Positions 1 to 7,862 of a stretch of 49,043 bases of DNA are shown here, piece by piece. Below the pieces are notes generated by a model. That model was not told where the DNA came from and did no database searches. It worked only from the letters and a program-made list of their open reading frames with translations. The DNA lies in NCBI GenBank assembly GCA_963522175.1, contig CAUQXC010000013.1, positions 1 through 49,043 on the forward strand, read 5' to 3'. This DNA is from CAKAHY01 sp963522175. Lineage in GTDB: Bacteria > Bacillota > Clostridia > Lachnospirales > Lachnospiraceae. Position 1 is the first letter of the stretch, and each line of letters begins with the position of its first letter. The position numbers and the translations under genes were made by a program.

Positions 1-46
1 CTTCTGTCATTTGTACTCTGTGTACAGGTTTCTTTTCTCTTGCCAT
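1..46 (-). CDS. IS256-family transposase, N-terminal fragment
   Basis: Reading leftward from an ATG at 46-44, the frame gives a start like MAREKKPVHRVQMTE and then leaves the window. This beginning matches what I remember of mutator-type (IS256 family) DDE transposases common in Lachnospiraceae and related Clostridia. An AAGGAGA ribosome site lies at about 62-56, with suitable spacing. No catalytic residue is visible because only 15 codons are present, so the call rests on the N-terminus alone. Whether the element is intact cannot be judged. Confidence 0.6.
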   Translation of the reverse strand, partial: MAREKKPVHRVQMTE

Positions 47-50
47 AATA

Positions 51-93
51 AAAGGTCTCCTTATAATAAAATATTTTATCATAGAAGACCTTT
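51..93 (-). repeat. Hairpin in the transposase leader covering its ribosome site
   Basis: Positions 51-72 and 73-93 form an almost perfect palindrome (one mismatch, one bulged base) in the leader. The arms begin AAAGGTCT and end AGACCTTT. The ribosome site GGAGA lies inside the stem, so a transcript entering from outside would fold and hide it. Such leaders are known to keep insertion sequences silent against read-through transcription. Confidence 0.6.
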
Positions 94-128
94 CTTAGCA
101 TTATTTACAGAAAAATTTTCACAAGCTC

Positions 129-162
129 CTTATAGCACCTCTAAATACTTGAGGGCTATAAG
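129..162 (-). terminator. Stem-loop after the wall-binding protein gene, lacking a U-tract
   Basis: Arms at 129-136 and 155-162 (CTTATAGC/GCTATAAG) pair perfectly and are extended by an inner CTC/GAG. On the minus strand the stem is followed by GAGCTTGTG and not by a run of T. This looks like a terminator whose T-run was displaced by the insertion sequence. Confidence 0.45.
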
Positions 163-171
163 TCCTTTATT

Positions 172-1923
172 TTAAGCTACATATACTCCGTTTTTGTCAA
201 GCTTATATCCGTCCGGCGTAATTGTGTTAAAAAGCATATCTCCGTTTTCTCCGAGATAATACCACTTTTCGTTCCATAAAACCCAGCCCTTTTTCATGTA
301 GCCTTCACTGTCAAAGCAATACCATTTTCCTTTATCCTGTATCCATCCGTCCTTAGGATAAGTTCCGTCAGCTCTTCTGTACCACCAGCCCTTACCGTCA
401 AGAATCCACTTACCTGCATTTGCCTGCGGTTTTTTATAGTTACTCATAACTCTTATACTTCTATGTGAACCTCCGCCGGCTAAAGATGAACTTGTATGAG
501 ATCTCTTTATATACGTATTTGTTTCTTCCTTAACCTGAGGTGTTTCCTCTTTTTTCTCTTCCTTTACTTCCGGCTTTTGTTCTTTTTTCTCCTCCTTAGA
601 TTCAGGTTTTTCTTCTTTCTTATCTTCCGGCTTTTCCTCTTTCTTCTCTTCCTTTAATACATATTTTTCAAGATTCTTCTTTGCCTCATCTATAGACTTT
701 ATAAAACCTTCAACATAAAAAGGAATAGTTTCCGGCTTATCAAGCTCCGCTCTTGCGGCTTCTATCACCTGTTCAAGCTTTTTAAGCTCGGCTTCATTCG
801 AAAATTTATTCTCAGTTATATACTTTTTCGCATCGGCTATTTTATTTTCCAAATCATTTTTTAAATATAATCTATCCTCTTTTGTAACTTTAAATATAGG
901 ATAGACATCACCGTCCACAGTTACTTCTCCATTTTCATCCACGTGTATGGTTATCTGATCCGGTTCAAACTTCCACAAAAACTGAGCGTTCTTTGATACG
1001 CATACAACATAAGTCTTTCCGCCCTCTTGACCCTCAAGTTTGAATTTTACAATTCCGTTTGCATCCGACTTTACATTTTTATAAGAGCTTAACCTCGGTA
1101 CTATAGTATTTGCCGTCAGCTCAACATCCGGAACCGGATTATTTGTTTCTGCATCCACCACATAGAACTCAAACTCTGTTGTATTTAATTTATCCGAGCT
1201 TTTAGCATAGCCTCTGAATTCTATCAAACCTTCACTCTCGGCTTTTATAGTTTTTGAATTGATTTTAACCACCTTAGCCGACTTATCCGTTACAAATGTT
1301 ATACTGTCCTTATCAAATTTAAGGCTTGGATTTGTCATAACAAGAGTATATTCTTTTTCAGGCTCAAAATCACTGAAAACATATTTCCCCTCATCATCCG
1401 TGCTTCCGTTAGCTATCATATTCGGGATACCGCCGTCTACTCTGAAAAGCCTGAATTGAGAATTTTTAAGTATTTCATCATCCTTGTACGTAACTATGGT
1501 TATACTGTCAAGCGCTTTACCTTCGCTCACTTCGCCAGTCCCTGTATCTTTCACCTTTTTCAGCACCAACTTGCCTATCTCTTCTCCCGTATCCGGATTG
1601 AGCGGATCTGTACCGGTAGACTTAAATACTATGTCGCTCATAGTATAGCCTTGATTTTCTTTAAGACTTAAGGTATAGGTTTTATTCACGACAACATCCA
1701 TAACCAAATAACCAAATTGAGATTGATGAATCGCGCTTTCTCCTTGTGCATCCTTTAAAGTAAACTCAAGCGACTCCGTTATAGACGTTGAATCTTCGGA
1801 TATCAACTCAAAACCTGTTTGTGCAAGCTCCTCCTGTGCATATACCTTAGCTCCGATTAAGAGTACAAACACTGCACATAAAACAAAAATTTTCCCGATT
1901 AATTTTCCAAACCTTTTCTCCAT
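172..1923 (-). CDS. Secreted cell-wall-binding repeat protein
   Basis: The 583-residue product has a signal peptide (about residues 1-29, basic start, hydrophobic core, cut near VYA-QE). The middle (about 125-345) holds at least two beta-sandwich segments that resemble SpaA/prealbumin-like or Ig-like modules, with DDEGKYVF and DANGIVKF turns. A helical FIVAR-like stretch follows (about 350-425), then a charged KEEKKEEKPE linker (about 425-470). The C-terminus (about 505-583) has aromatic/glycine repeats of the type GWWYRRADGTYPKDGW, typical of cell-wall-binding repeats that attach non-covalently to teichoic-acid-like polymers. No LPXTG motif is present. The ribosome site GGAGGGG lies five bases before the ATG. 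The function is likely surface adhesion or display, but no catalytic domain is visible and the ligand is unknown. Confidence 0.75.
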   Translation of the reverse strand: MEKRFGKLIGKIFVLCAVFVLLIGAKVYAQEELAQTGFELISEDSTSITESLEFTLKDAQGESAIHQSQFGYLVMDVVVNKTYTLSLKENQGYTMSDIVFKSTGTDPLNPDTGEEIGKLVLKKVKDTGTGEVSEGKALDSITIVTYKDDEILKNSQFRLFRVDGGIPNMIANGSTDDEGKYVFSDFEPEKEYTLVMTNPSLKFDKDSITFVTDKSAKVVKINSKTIKAESEGLIEFRGYAKSSDKLNTTEFEFYVVDAETNNPVPDVELTANTIVPRLSSYKNVKSDANGIVKFKLEGQEGGKTYVVCVSKNAQFLWKFEPDQITIHVDENGEVTVDGDVYPIFKVTKEDRLYLKNDLENKIADAKKYITENKFSNEAELKKLEQVIEAARAELDKPETIPFYVEGFIKSIDEAKKNLEKYVLKEEKKEEKPEDKKEEKPESKEEKKEQKPEVKEEKKEETPQVKEETNTYIKRSHTSSSLAGGGSHRSIRVMSNYKKPQANAGKWILDGKGWWYRRADGTYPKDGWIQDKGKWYCFDSEGYMKKGWVLWNEKWYYLGENGDMLFNTITPDGYKLDKNGVYVA

Positions 1924-1962
1924 GTTTCCCCTCCATGTATTTGTTATAAGTGTATCAATATA

Positions 1963-1991
1963 ATCTTAACAAAGATATTACAGACTTTCAA
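1963..1991 (-). promoter_or_regulatory. Putative promoter of the wall-binding protein gene
   Basis: On the minus strand TTGAAA (1991-1986) and TAAGAT (1968-1963) are separated by 17 bases in the gap after dinB. A weaker alternative pair (TTGTTA and TATAAC) lies further downstream in the same gap. Confidence 0.4.
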
Positions 1992-2001
1992 CCTCAAAAG
2001 C

Positions 2002-3135
2002 TTATTTATCCTCTGAAATCAACATTTTAAGTCTTTCTTCTATGTCCTTATCCTCCTTTTCCTTAACTTTAAACAAGTCGTCAAGACTTATCTGCACAAA
2101 CTCCTCCTCGACAAAATTGGCGGTACTTACCCCTATGAGTCTTATTGCATCATGCTTGACATTATCAAGGAGCTTTGAAGCCGTTTTATATATTTCTATA
2201 ACATCGTCGGTACTTTTATCACTTTTTGAGCGGGTTATTGTTTGCATATTTGCATAAGTCACCTTTAAGGTCACGGTCTTTGCCTTCTTATTTTTCTTTT
2301 TCAGCCTTAGGGCAACTTGATTGGACAGTAAAAGCAGTTCATCTTTTAAATAGTCTATATCTATAATATCGTCCTGAAAGGTATGCTCCTTTCCCACAGA
2401 TTTTGCGGCATTCTCGTCATACGGCTTTACCTCTCTGAAGTCCAGACCCTTCGCCATGTCAACAATATACTTTCCGTGGCTTTTAAGCAGCCTTATCACC
2501 GAAGCCTCATTTGTATATATATCGGTGACCGTATTTATACCGAGTTCATTAAGCTTCTGCCTCGTCTTTTTTCCCACGCCGTATATGGCGGATACGGGTC
2601 TGTCCTTTATCAGTTCAACAAGCTCTTCTTTTGATTTTATGCAAAAAAGTCCGTTCGGCTTTTTTTCTTCACTGGAAAGTTTTGCACTCATAAGTGAATA
2701 GCCTATACCTGCGGAACAGGTAAGTCCCACTTCTTCAAACGTTCTTGTTTTAATTTCTTTCGCGATTTCGACAGCCCCTGTAAAATCCTTTACCTTATCC
2801 GTTACATCAAGGTAACCCTCGTCCAATGACATATATTCAACAGTGTCGCTGTAATCCTTCCATATTTTGTGAATGGCAAGGGATGCGGACTTATACTTTT
2901 CAAAATTCGGTCTTAGGTATATTCCCCCGGGACAACGTTTATATGCCTCTTTTATATTCATAGCCGAGTGTATTCCGTACTTTCTCGCCTCATAGCTGCA
3001 AGTACAAACCACTCCTCTTTCGCTTGGAAGAGAGCCTATAATCACGGGTTTACCTCTCAACTCTTTATTATCTCTTATTTCAACCGCCGCAAAAAAAGCA
3101 TCCATATCTATATGTATAATAATCTGATTTTTCAC
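2002..3135 (-). CDS. dinB: DNA polymerase IV (Y-family translesion polymerase)
   Basis: Error-prone DNA polymerase for lesion bypass, acting on stalled replication forks. The 377-residue product has the Y-family signature HIDMDAFFAAVE at residues 8-19 (metal-binding Asp) and the second catalytic motif MSLDEGYLDV near residue 105. A helix-hairpin-helix YGVGKKT segment and a little-finger domain follow. Homologues start with MKxIIxHIDMD, which fits the GTG codon at 3135-3133. That codon is preceded by AAAGGA, and the frame's earlier TTG at 3168 lies upstream of the apparent -10 box, so it cannot be the start. The tail ends without an obvious QxxLF clamp-binding peptide, although VQISLDDLF at about residue 347 could serve. 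Single gene with its own promoter. Confidence 0.93.
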   Translation of the reverse strand: MKNQIIIHIDMDAFFAAVEIRDNKELRGKPVIIGSLPSERGVVCTCSYEARKYGIHSAMNIKEAYKRCPGGIYLRPNFEKYKSASLAIHKIWKDYSDTVEYMSLDEGYLDVTDKVKDFTGAVEIAKEIKTRTFEEVGLTCSAGIGYSLMSAKLSSEEKKPNGLFCIKSKEELVELIKDRPVSAIYGVGKKTRQKLNELGINTVTDIYTNEASVIRLLKSHGKYIVDMAKGLDFREVKPYDENAAKSVGKEHTFQDDIIDIDYLKDELLLLSNQVALRLKKKNKKAKTVTLKVTYANMQTITRSKSDKSTDDVIEIYKTASKLLDNVKHDAIRLIGVSTANFVEEEFVQISLDDLFKVKEKEDKDIEERLKMLISEDK

Positions 3136-3156
3136 CTCGAATATCCTTTCGGTATC

Positions 3157-3185
3157 ATTATACACCAAAAGCTTAACCAGAACAA
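3157..3185 (-). promoter_or_regulatory. dinB promoter
   Basis: A perfect TATAAT (3162-3157) stands 17 bases after TTGTTC (3185-3180) on the minus strand. Transcription would start near 3150, leaving a leader of about 15 bases that contains AAAGGA before the GTG start. No clear SOS (LexA) box of the GAACN4GTTC type is seen. Confidence 0.6.
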
Positions 3186-3190
3186 GCGTT

Positions 3191-4123
3191 TTATTCTTTT
3201 ATATCCAATACATAATATTTCTTAAAATCCTCATTCTCAACAATTTTTAAAGCCGTATCCGTAACAGTTTCGTACATATTCTCAAATCCTACCGTTTTTT
3301 CAAGGATACCTTTATTTTCCAATTCTCTTCCCTTGTTCTCTCCCTCAAAGCCGTTTATTCCGTAAAACTTTATTTCAAATTCCCTCAGTTTTCTTGCACC
3401 GAGATAGGCTCCGTATGCCATCTCATCATCCAATGCTACGACACAGCCCGCCTTTCTCCCTGAAACCAGATAATACTTCATAATATTTTCCGCATCATCT
3501 CTGTTTTTATTTCCTTCCAAAACGGTAAGCCCCTCTTTATGGGTTTTATCCAGATTATCCAGAAATCCTCTTTCTCTTTCCTTGTTTACATACTCATCTT
3601 TCATGCCGCTGATAAGTACAATACCGTTTTCCGTAGCGGATTCATTTTTCAACCTTTCGGCAAGCAGCCTTCCCGCCTCATAATTATTGTATTCTATAAA
3701 AGCTGTACCGTAGTCAAAAAAACTTCTGTCATCCAAAATAATTACAGGTATATTTTTATTTACAGACTTTATTTTGTCTCTCACAAGTTCATCATCTATA
3801 GGTGATATGATAAGTATATCCACACCGTATTTTTCGAGCTCGTCTATATCTTCACATTGATGCTTTGCATCATTTCCCGCTTCTTTCACTATAAAATTAA
3901 TATCTTTATTGTACTTTTCATTATCTATATCTTCTATAAGCTTCATATTCACCGAAGCCGTAGAATTTGCCAGACTGAGCCCGAACAAGTGTCTGTAAGC
4001 CTCAACTTTTTTATATCCCGTATCCCTATAAAGATAACTCTTTAGAAAAATTAAAACCGGAAAAAAGATAAGGCATGAAAAAATAATTATTAAAATTTTC
4101 AACAATAACTTTATCTTCTTCAT
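3191..4123 (-). CDS. Membrane-anchored sugar-binding protein, probable sensor partner of the two-component system
   Basis: The 310-residue product has one N-terminal membrane helix (about residues 5-28) without a lipobox. A periplasmic-binding-protein type I fold follows (Periplasmic_binding_4/LacI-like): the segments DILIISPIDD, PVIILDDRSF and GIVLISGMKD match the strand-loop pattern of RbsB/XylF proteins. It follows the response-regulator gene by 13 bases with a GAGGAAA ribosome site, so the three genes form one unit. The importer has its own binding lipoprotein, which suggests this protein senses rather than transports. In clostridial XylFII-LytS-YesN systems a tethered xylose-binding protein activates the kinase. 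The sugar here cannot be read from sequence. Confidence 0.75.
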   Translation of the reverse strand: MKKIKLLLKILIIIFSCLIFFPVLIFLKSYLYRDTGYKKVEAYRHLFGLSLANSTASVNMKLIEDIDNEKYNKDINFIVKEAGNDAKHQCEDIDELEKYGVDILIISPIDDELVRDKIKSVNKNIPVIILDDRSFFDYGTAFIEYNNYEAGRLLAERLKNESATENGIVLISGMKDEYVNKERERGFLDNLDKTHKEGLTVLEGNKNRDDAENIMKYYLVSGRKAGCVVALDDEMAYGAYLGARKLREFEIKFYGINGFEGENKGRELENKGILEKTVGFENMYETVTDTALKIVENEDFKKYYVLDIKE

Positions 4124-4136
4124 AAGTTTCCTCGCC

Positions 4137-4859
4137 TTAATAATTATAATTCTTTGGAGACTTTCCCGTATACTGCTTAAATACTGTTGAAAAATAATGC
4201 TGATTTGAATATCCGACCATATCGGCTACTTCATACACGGTGTATTTCCTCATTTCCAGAAGCTCGGATGCTCTTTTTATCCTAAGCTTTGTCAACCACT
4301 CTTTAAAGGTAAAGCCCGTCTCCTCCTTTAATTTGTGTGAAAGATAATCGGGATTTATGGAAAGTCTGAAGGCAATCGTTTTTAAGCTGATATCCTTATT
4401 TTGATAGCTCTCTTTTAACAGCTCAAGACATTCATCGGTAAAGCCAATATTCTGTTCAATCTGTCCCTCACTCATTTCCAAGATATCCGGTCTGCATTTT
4501 TTTATTGAAGCTTTAAGCTCTTCTTCCTTAACCGGCTTTAAGAGGTAATCATTCACTCCCAAAGATATAGCCTGCCTCGCATACTCAAATTCATTAAAAC
4601 CTGAGATTATTATTATATCGCTTTGTTTTTTTACCCCTTGCTTTAATTGCTTAATAAAGTCCAGTCCCGAAAGCTTCGGCATACATATATCGGCAAGAAT
4701 GATATCCGGCTCCAAGGTTTTCGATAAGCCCAGAGCTTCCAATCCGTTTTTTGCCTCTCCTACCACCTTTAAATTAAGCTCGAAGCTCATAAGCATATCT
4801 CTGAGTCCTTCCCTTATCATAGGCTCATCGTCCGCTATTAAAACTTTTTTTATATTCAT
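4137..4859 (-). CDS. AraC-type response regulator (YesN-like)
   Basis: Cytoplasmic transcription regulator of 240 residues. The N-terminal receiver domain (about 1-120) has the acidic pocket DDE at 10-12, the phosphorylatable Asp57 in ILADICMPKLSG and the switch lysine in LLKPV. The C-terminal part (about 140-240) carries two helix-turn-helix units of the AraC family, ending in the signature YSNQHYFSTVFKQYTGKSPKNY. The gene begins 29 bases after the kinase gene and forms a cognate pair with it. The expected target is the adjacent ABC transporter promoter and possibly its own operon. Confidence 0.92.
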   Translation of the reverse strand: MNIKKVLIADDEPMIREGLRDMLMSFELNLKVVGEAKNGLEALGLSKTLEPDIILADICMPKLSGLDFIKQLKQGVKKQSDIIIISGFNEFEYARQAISLGVNDYLLKPVKEEELKASIKKCRPDILEMSEGQIEQNIGFTDECLELLKESYQNKDISLKTIAFRLSINPDYLSHKLKEETGFTFKEWLTKLRIKRASELLEMRKYTVYEVADMVGYSNQHYFSTVFKQYTGKSPKNYNY

Positions 4860-4888
4860 TTTCCACTCCCTGTTTTACAAAAATCCGC

Positions 4889-6622
4889 CTATTTATCGTG
4901 ATACAGTATAAGCAGATTTGCCGCCGTAAATCCGTCTTCATCTTTTGAGTAATACAGACGGCTGCCTTTTTTGAAGGTATGCCATAATCGATTGCCCACA
5001 TTTTTGACACCGAAACCTCCGCTCCAATTCTCCCAGTTATTACTTTCAAGACAGGCATTAAGCTTCTCCATTACTTCATCATCCATTCTCTTGCCGTTAT
5101 CCTTTACTTTTATACAAATACCGCCTTCAATCTCTCTTACCGAAATTTGCAGTAGGGACTCTTCGTTGTCGGATTCCTTTATTCCGTGATACAGGCAATT
5201 CTCAACCAAGGGCTGGAGACTCATTCTGAGAATGAGCTTATCCTCCAGATATTTAGGACAGTCTATATCATATACAAATAAATCCTTATACCTTAAGCTT
5301 TGAATATTAAGATAGCTTGAAATCATCTTAAGCTCATCACCGAGGCTTATTAGCTCCTTTCCTTTACTCAAGCTTATTCTGAAAAAATCCGACATAAGCC
5401 CTATAACCTTTACTATATCCGAAGCTCCGTGCTTTCTTGCCATCCACGACATCATATCCAGGGTATTGTATAAAAAATGCGGTTTTATCTGCTCCTGCAT
5501 GACCTGCAGCTCCGCATCTCTTTTTTCCTTTTGCTCAATATATATCATATCCAGCAGGCTTTTAAGCTTAATCGCCATTTTATTAAACGAATCTCCCAAA
5601 GCCTTTATGTCTCCGTCACATTCCTCATCAAATCTTACATCAAAATTTCCCTCCGATGCCTGTTTCATAAGTCCGGACAGCTTTATTAAAGGCTTTGTCA
5701 GAGCCGATACAAAATATACCGACCATATCATTGCTATAATAAAGGCTGTAAGTGCCATGGCAAAAGAAATTTCCAAAATATGTACCAATATTATATTTTC
5801 CCTCTCGGTGTCATAGGCTCCTACTATGAGAAGTTTTTCATCTCTGAATTTATTATACACAAAGCGATAGCTTTTGCCCAATATATCGGATACAAGTATC
5901 CCCTCTCTATCCGAAAACCACTCGGGTGCCACCCTGTAAACCACGTTGTTGACGGGACTGAGTATAATCTGCCCCTTATCGTTCATCAAAAAAAAGAAGC
6001 TTCCCGTATCAATTTCAATATCTTTATAAAGCTTTTTAAACTCCTGTAAAGATACGTCTATCATTATAACGCCTATATTTTTATTGTTTACACGCACCGC
6101 CTTTGCTATGGATATATACGATCCGTTATCGTACTTCTTCCAGCTTTGCAAATTCCTTAAAGCGTTATAAAATTGATATGAATATTCATTTTCCAAGGCT
6201 TCTTTAAACCATACCTCTTTATAAAAGCTGTCATTTACAAGGCGGTACGAGTCATTTGATATATAATCTTTCCCGTTTCCGAACACCAAAATCATGTTTA
6301 AATAATCGGGATTTATCTTTTCATAGTCTGTAAAAAGATTTCTGACAGCCTGCTCATACTCTATCTTCAGTGCGGGGTCATCCTCCTCTTCCTCTCTTAA
6401 ACAGCTTTTTATTTCCGATGTGTTTGAAAGTATATCCAGTGTATTTTCAATGGATTTTATTTTCAGTTCAAACGAAGCCGCCAGTTGTCTTTGAAGTTCG
6501 GTAATATAGCTCATTCTCGATTTCATCAGTTCCTGCCTGTATATATATACACCCGCAAGCGCCAAGGCGGCAACGACAAACAGAATCATAGCCAGGTTAA
6601 ACATTAAAAGCTTTCTTCTCAT
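4889..6622 (-). CDS. Sensor histidine kinase (YesM/LytS type)
   Basis: Membrane kinase of 577 residues. A first membrane helix (about 5-28) is followed by an extracellular Cache-like sensor (about 35-275), a second helix (about 280-305), a HAMP linker and a His_kinase domain. The phosphorylated His lies in EQIKPHFLYNTLD (about residue 382). The C-terminus is an HATPase domain with an N-box (VENCLYHGI) and a GGFGVKNV glycine motif. I chose the ATG at 6622 because AAGGGA precedes it at good spacing, whereas the ATG six codons earlier has no ribosome site. With the regulator and the anchored binding protein it forms a probable sugar-sensing three-component unit. Confidence 0.9.
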   Translation of the reverse strand: MRRKLLMFNLAMILFVVAALALAGVYIYRQELMKSRMSYITELQRQLAASFELKIKSIENTLDILSNTSEIKSCLREEEEDDPALKIEYEQAVRNLFTDYEKINPDYLNMILVFGNGKDYISNDSYRLVNDSFYKEVWFKEALENEYSYQFYNALRNLQSWKKYDNGSYISIAKAVRVNNKNIGVIMIDVSLQEFKKLYKDIEIDTGSFFFLMNDKGQIILSPVNNVVYRVAPEWFSDREGILVSDILGKSYRFVYNKFRDEKLLIVGAYDTERENIILVHILEISFAMALTAFIIAMIWSVYFVSALTKPLIKLSGLMKQASEGNFDVRFDEECDGDIKALGDSFNKMAIKLKSLLDMIYIEQKEKRDAELQVMQEQIKPHFLYNTLDMMSWMARKHGASDIVKVIGLMSDFFRISLSKGKELISLGDELKMISSYLNIQSLRYKDLFVYDIDCPKYLEDKLILRMSLQPLVENCLYHGIKESDNEESLLQISVREIEGGICIKVKDNGKRMDDEVMEKLNACLESNNWENWSGGFGVKNVGNRLWHTFKKGSRLYYSKDEDGFTAANLLILYHDK

Positions 6623-6649
6623 ATATTTCCCTTCATACATACTTCACGC

Positions 6650-6687
6650 ACAATATGTAAATATGGATTAATTATAGCACATATTGT
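6650..6687. repeat. Inverted repeat flanking the kinase -10 box
   Basis: ACAATATGT (6650-6658) and ACATATTGT (6679-6687) are perfect 9-base inverted copies separated by 20 bases, one on each side of the -10 hexamer. The position suits a regulator that represses or autoregulates the sensing operon. No regulator is assigned. Confidence 0.5.
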
Positions 6688-6699
6688 AGAAAATCTTAA
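6671..6699 (-). promoter_or_regulatory. Promoter of the kinase-regulator-binding protein operon
   Basis: TATAAT (6676-6671) is preceded by TGC, giving an extended -10, and lies 17 bases after TTAAGA (6699-6694). It sits after the terminator of the transporter operon, so the sensing genes appear to be transcribed separately. Confidence 0.6.
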
Positions 6700-6724
6700 T
6701 ATCATACCTTTTTTTACACAATAA

Positions 6725-6747
6725 AAAAGAGGCATAGAGCCCCTTTT
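6725..6747 (-). terminator. Terminator of the sugar ABC transporter operon
   Basis: On the minus strand AAAAGGGGC pairs with GCCTCTTTT (one G-T wobble) around a five-base loop and runs into a T-rich stretch. It lies just after the binding-lipoprotein stop codon. Confidence 0.7.
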
Positions 6748-6775
6748 CTATGGATATTATATAAAAGCAGAGTTT

Positions 6776-7822
6776 CTACTTTCCACCGTATTTTTGTAAC
6801 AGTTCCTCCGCATTTTCAGGCACAACTATTTCCGACTTAAGAGTTATGGTCTTCTCAAGCTCTTTACCTTCTACAAGCAGCTCATAAGCGCTTTGTATAG
6901 CCTCGGCTCCGCCTGTAGGATATACCTGTGTCATGCTGAGTCTTCCATCTATTACGCTCTTGATTCCTCCGTCAGGTGTAGGAAGTCCGTCAAAGCCTAC
7001 AAAAAGTATATCCTTTTCTCTTCCTGCCTGCTTAGCCGCTATATATGCACCTTCCGCCATAGGATCGTTTAAAGCTATAAATAAATCTATTTCTTTGTTT
7101 GTCTGAAGCATTTCTTCCGCAACCGTAATTGCCTTTTCTCTTAACCAGTCCGCATTATTAACGGCAACAATCTCCACCTTAGGATTTGACTTTATTCCCT
7201 CTCTGAATCCTTTATCTCTGTCTATTCCTCCCGATGTTCCTTCAAGACCTTTGATCTCACATACTTTTCCGCCGTCCTTTAAAAGAGTGTTTGCAACATA
7301 TTCTCCCGCAACTCTTCCCATATCGACATTATCGGCTCCTATGAACTGTGTGTATGTGTCTCCGTCAATTTTTCTGTCAAGCAGTATTACAGGTATACCC
7401 GCCTCATATGCTTCTTTTACCACATTGGTAAGAGGGGTAGCTTCGTTAGGTGAGGTTATTATAAGATCCACCTTTTGCTGTATGAAATTTTGTATATCGG
7501 CAATCTGCTTTGAGTTATCCTGTGCCGCATCGGCATATATAACTTTAAATTCTGGATGCTTCTCCGCCTCCATTTTAATCTGGTCATTCATGGCAACACG
7601 CCAAGGCTCTCCCAGATTACATTGTGACATACCGATAACGAACTGCTTTTTGTCGGAAGCCTGCTCTGCGCCTGCACTCTCCTGTGTAACGGCGGTATCT
7701 TCTTCTTTCTTGGCTCCCTCCGTTCCCGAGCTTGCCCCCGAGCAAGCGGTAAGAACAGCACCCATGCAAAGTGCCGCAACTCCCATTCCCAAAATCTTTC
7801 TTAAGCTTTTTTTCATATCCAT
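6776..7822 (-). CDS. Sugar ABC transporter substrate-binding lipoprotein (RbsB family)
   Basis: Extracellular receptor that delivers a sugar to the permease. The 348-residue product begins with a lipoprotein signal peptide ending in the lipobox LTAC (Cys about residue 27), then a Ser/Glu-rich spacer. The type I periplasmic-binding fold starts at KKQFVIGMSQCNLGEPW. The segments IIAGADNVDMG-like (FIGADNVDMGRVAGEY), SGGIDRDKGFREGI and LFVGFDGLPTPDGG match ribose/galactose-type binding proteins. It is the last gene of an ATPase-permease-receptor set, as in rbsACB. A GGAG site lies close to the first ATG, and a second ATG two codons later is also possible. The sugar (ribose, xylose, galactose or another) is unresolved. 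Confidence 0.88.
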   Translation of the reverse strand: MDMKKSLRKILGMGVAALCMGAVLTACSGASSGTEGAKKEEDTAVTQESAGAEQASDKKQFVIGMSQCNLGEPWRVAMNDQIKMEAEKHPEFKVIYADAAQDNSKQIADIQNFIQQKVDLIITSPNEATPLTNVVKEAYEAGIPVILLDRKIDGDTYTQFIGADNVDMGRVAGEYVANTLLKDGGKVCEIKGLEGTSGGIDRDKGFREGIKSNPKVEIVAVNNADWLREKAITVAEEMLQTNKEIDLFIALNDPMAEGAYIAAKQAGREKDILFVGFDGLPTPDGGIKSVIDGRLSMTQVYPTGGAEAIQSAYELLVEGKELEKTITLKSEIVVPENAEELLQKYGGK

Positions 7823-7862
7823 GTTCTCCTTCCATGTATTATAACCTTTTTAAGGTATTATT

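Larger units (their letters stand above)
1..128 (-). mobile_element. IS256-family insertion sequence, 5' end only (cut by window edge)
   Basis: The first codons of a transposase read leftward off the window, preceded by a hairpin leader and an AT-rich stretch at about 95-128 that probably holds the terminal inverted repeat. The outer boundary is inferred: it is placed where the stem-loop after the neighbouring wall-protein gene ends and an unrelated GAGCTTGTGAAAA-like sequence begins on the minus strand. The other end, the rest of the transposase and any target duplication lie outside the window. Confidence 0.6.

Noticed and set aside
3136..3168. Longer dinB start at TTG 3168
   Set aside because: It lies upstream of the apparent -10 box and adds residues absent from the family, while GTG 3135 has a ribosome site and the normal MKN start.
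7251..7844. 197-codon plus-strand frame opposite the sugar-binding lipoprotein gene
   Set aside because: It is antisense to a clearly recognisable lipoprotein gene and has no family motif.
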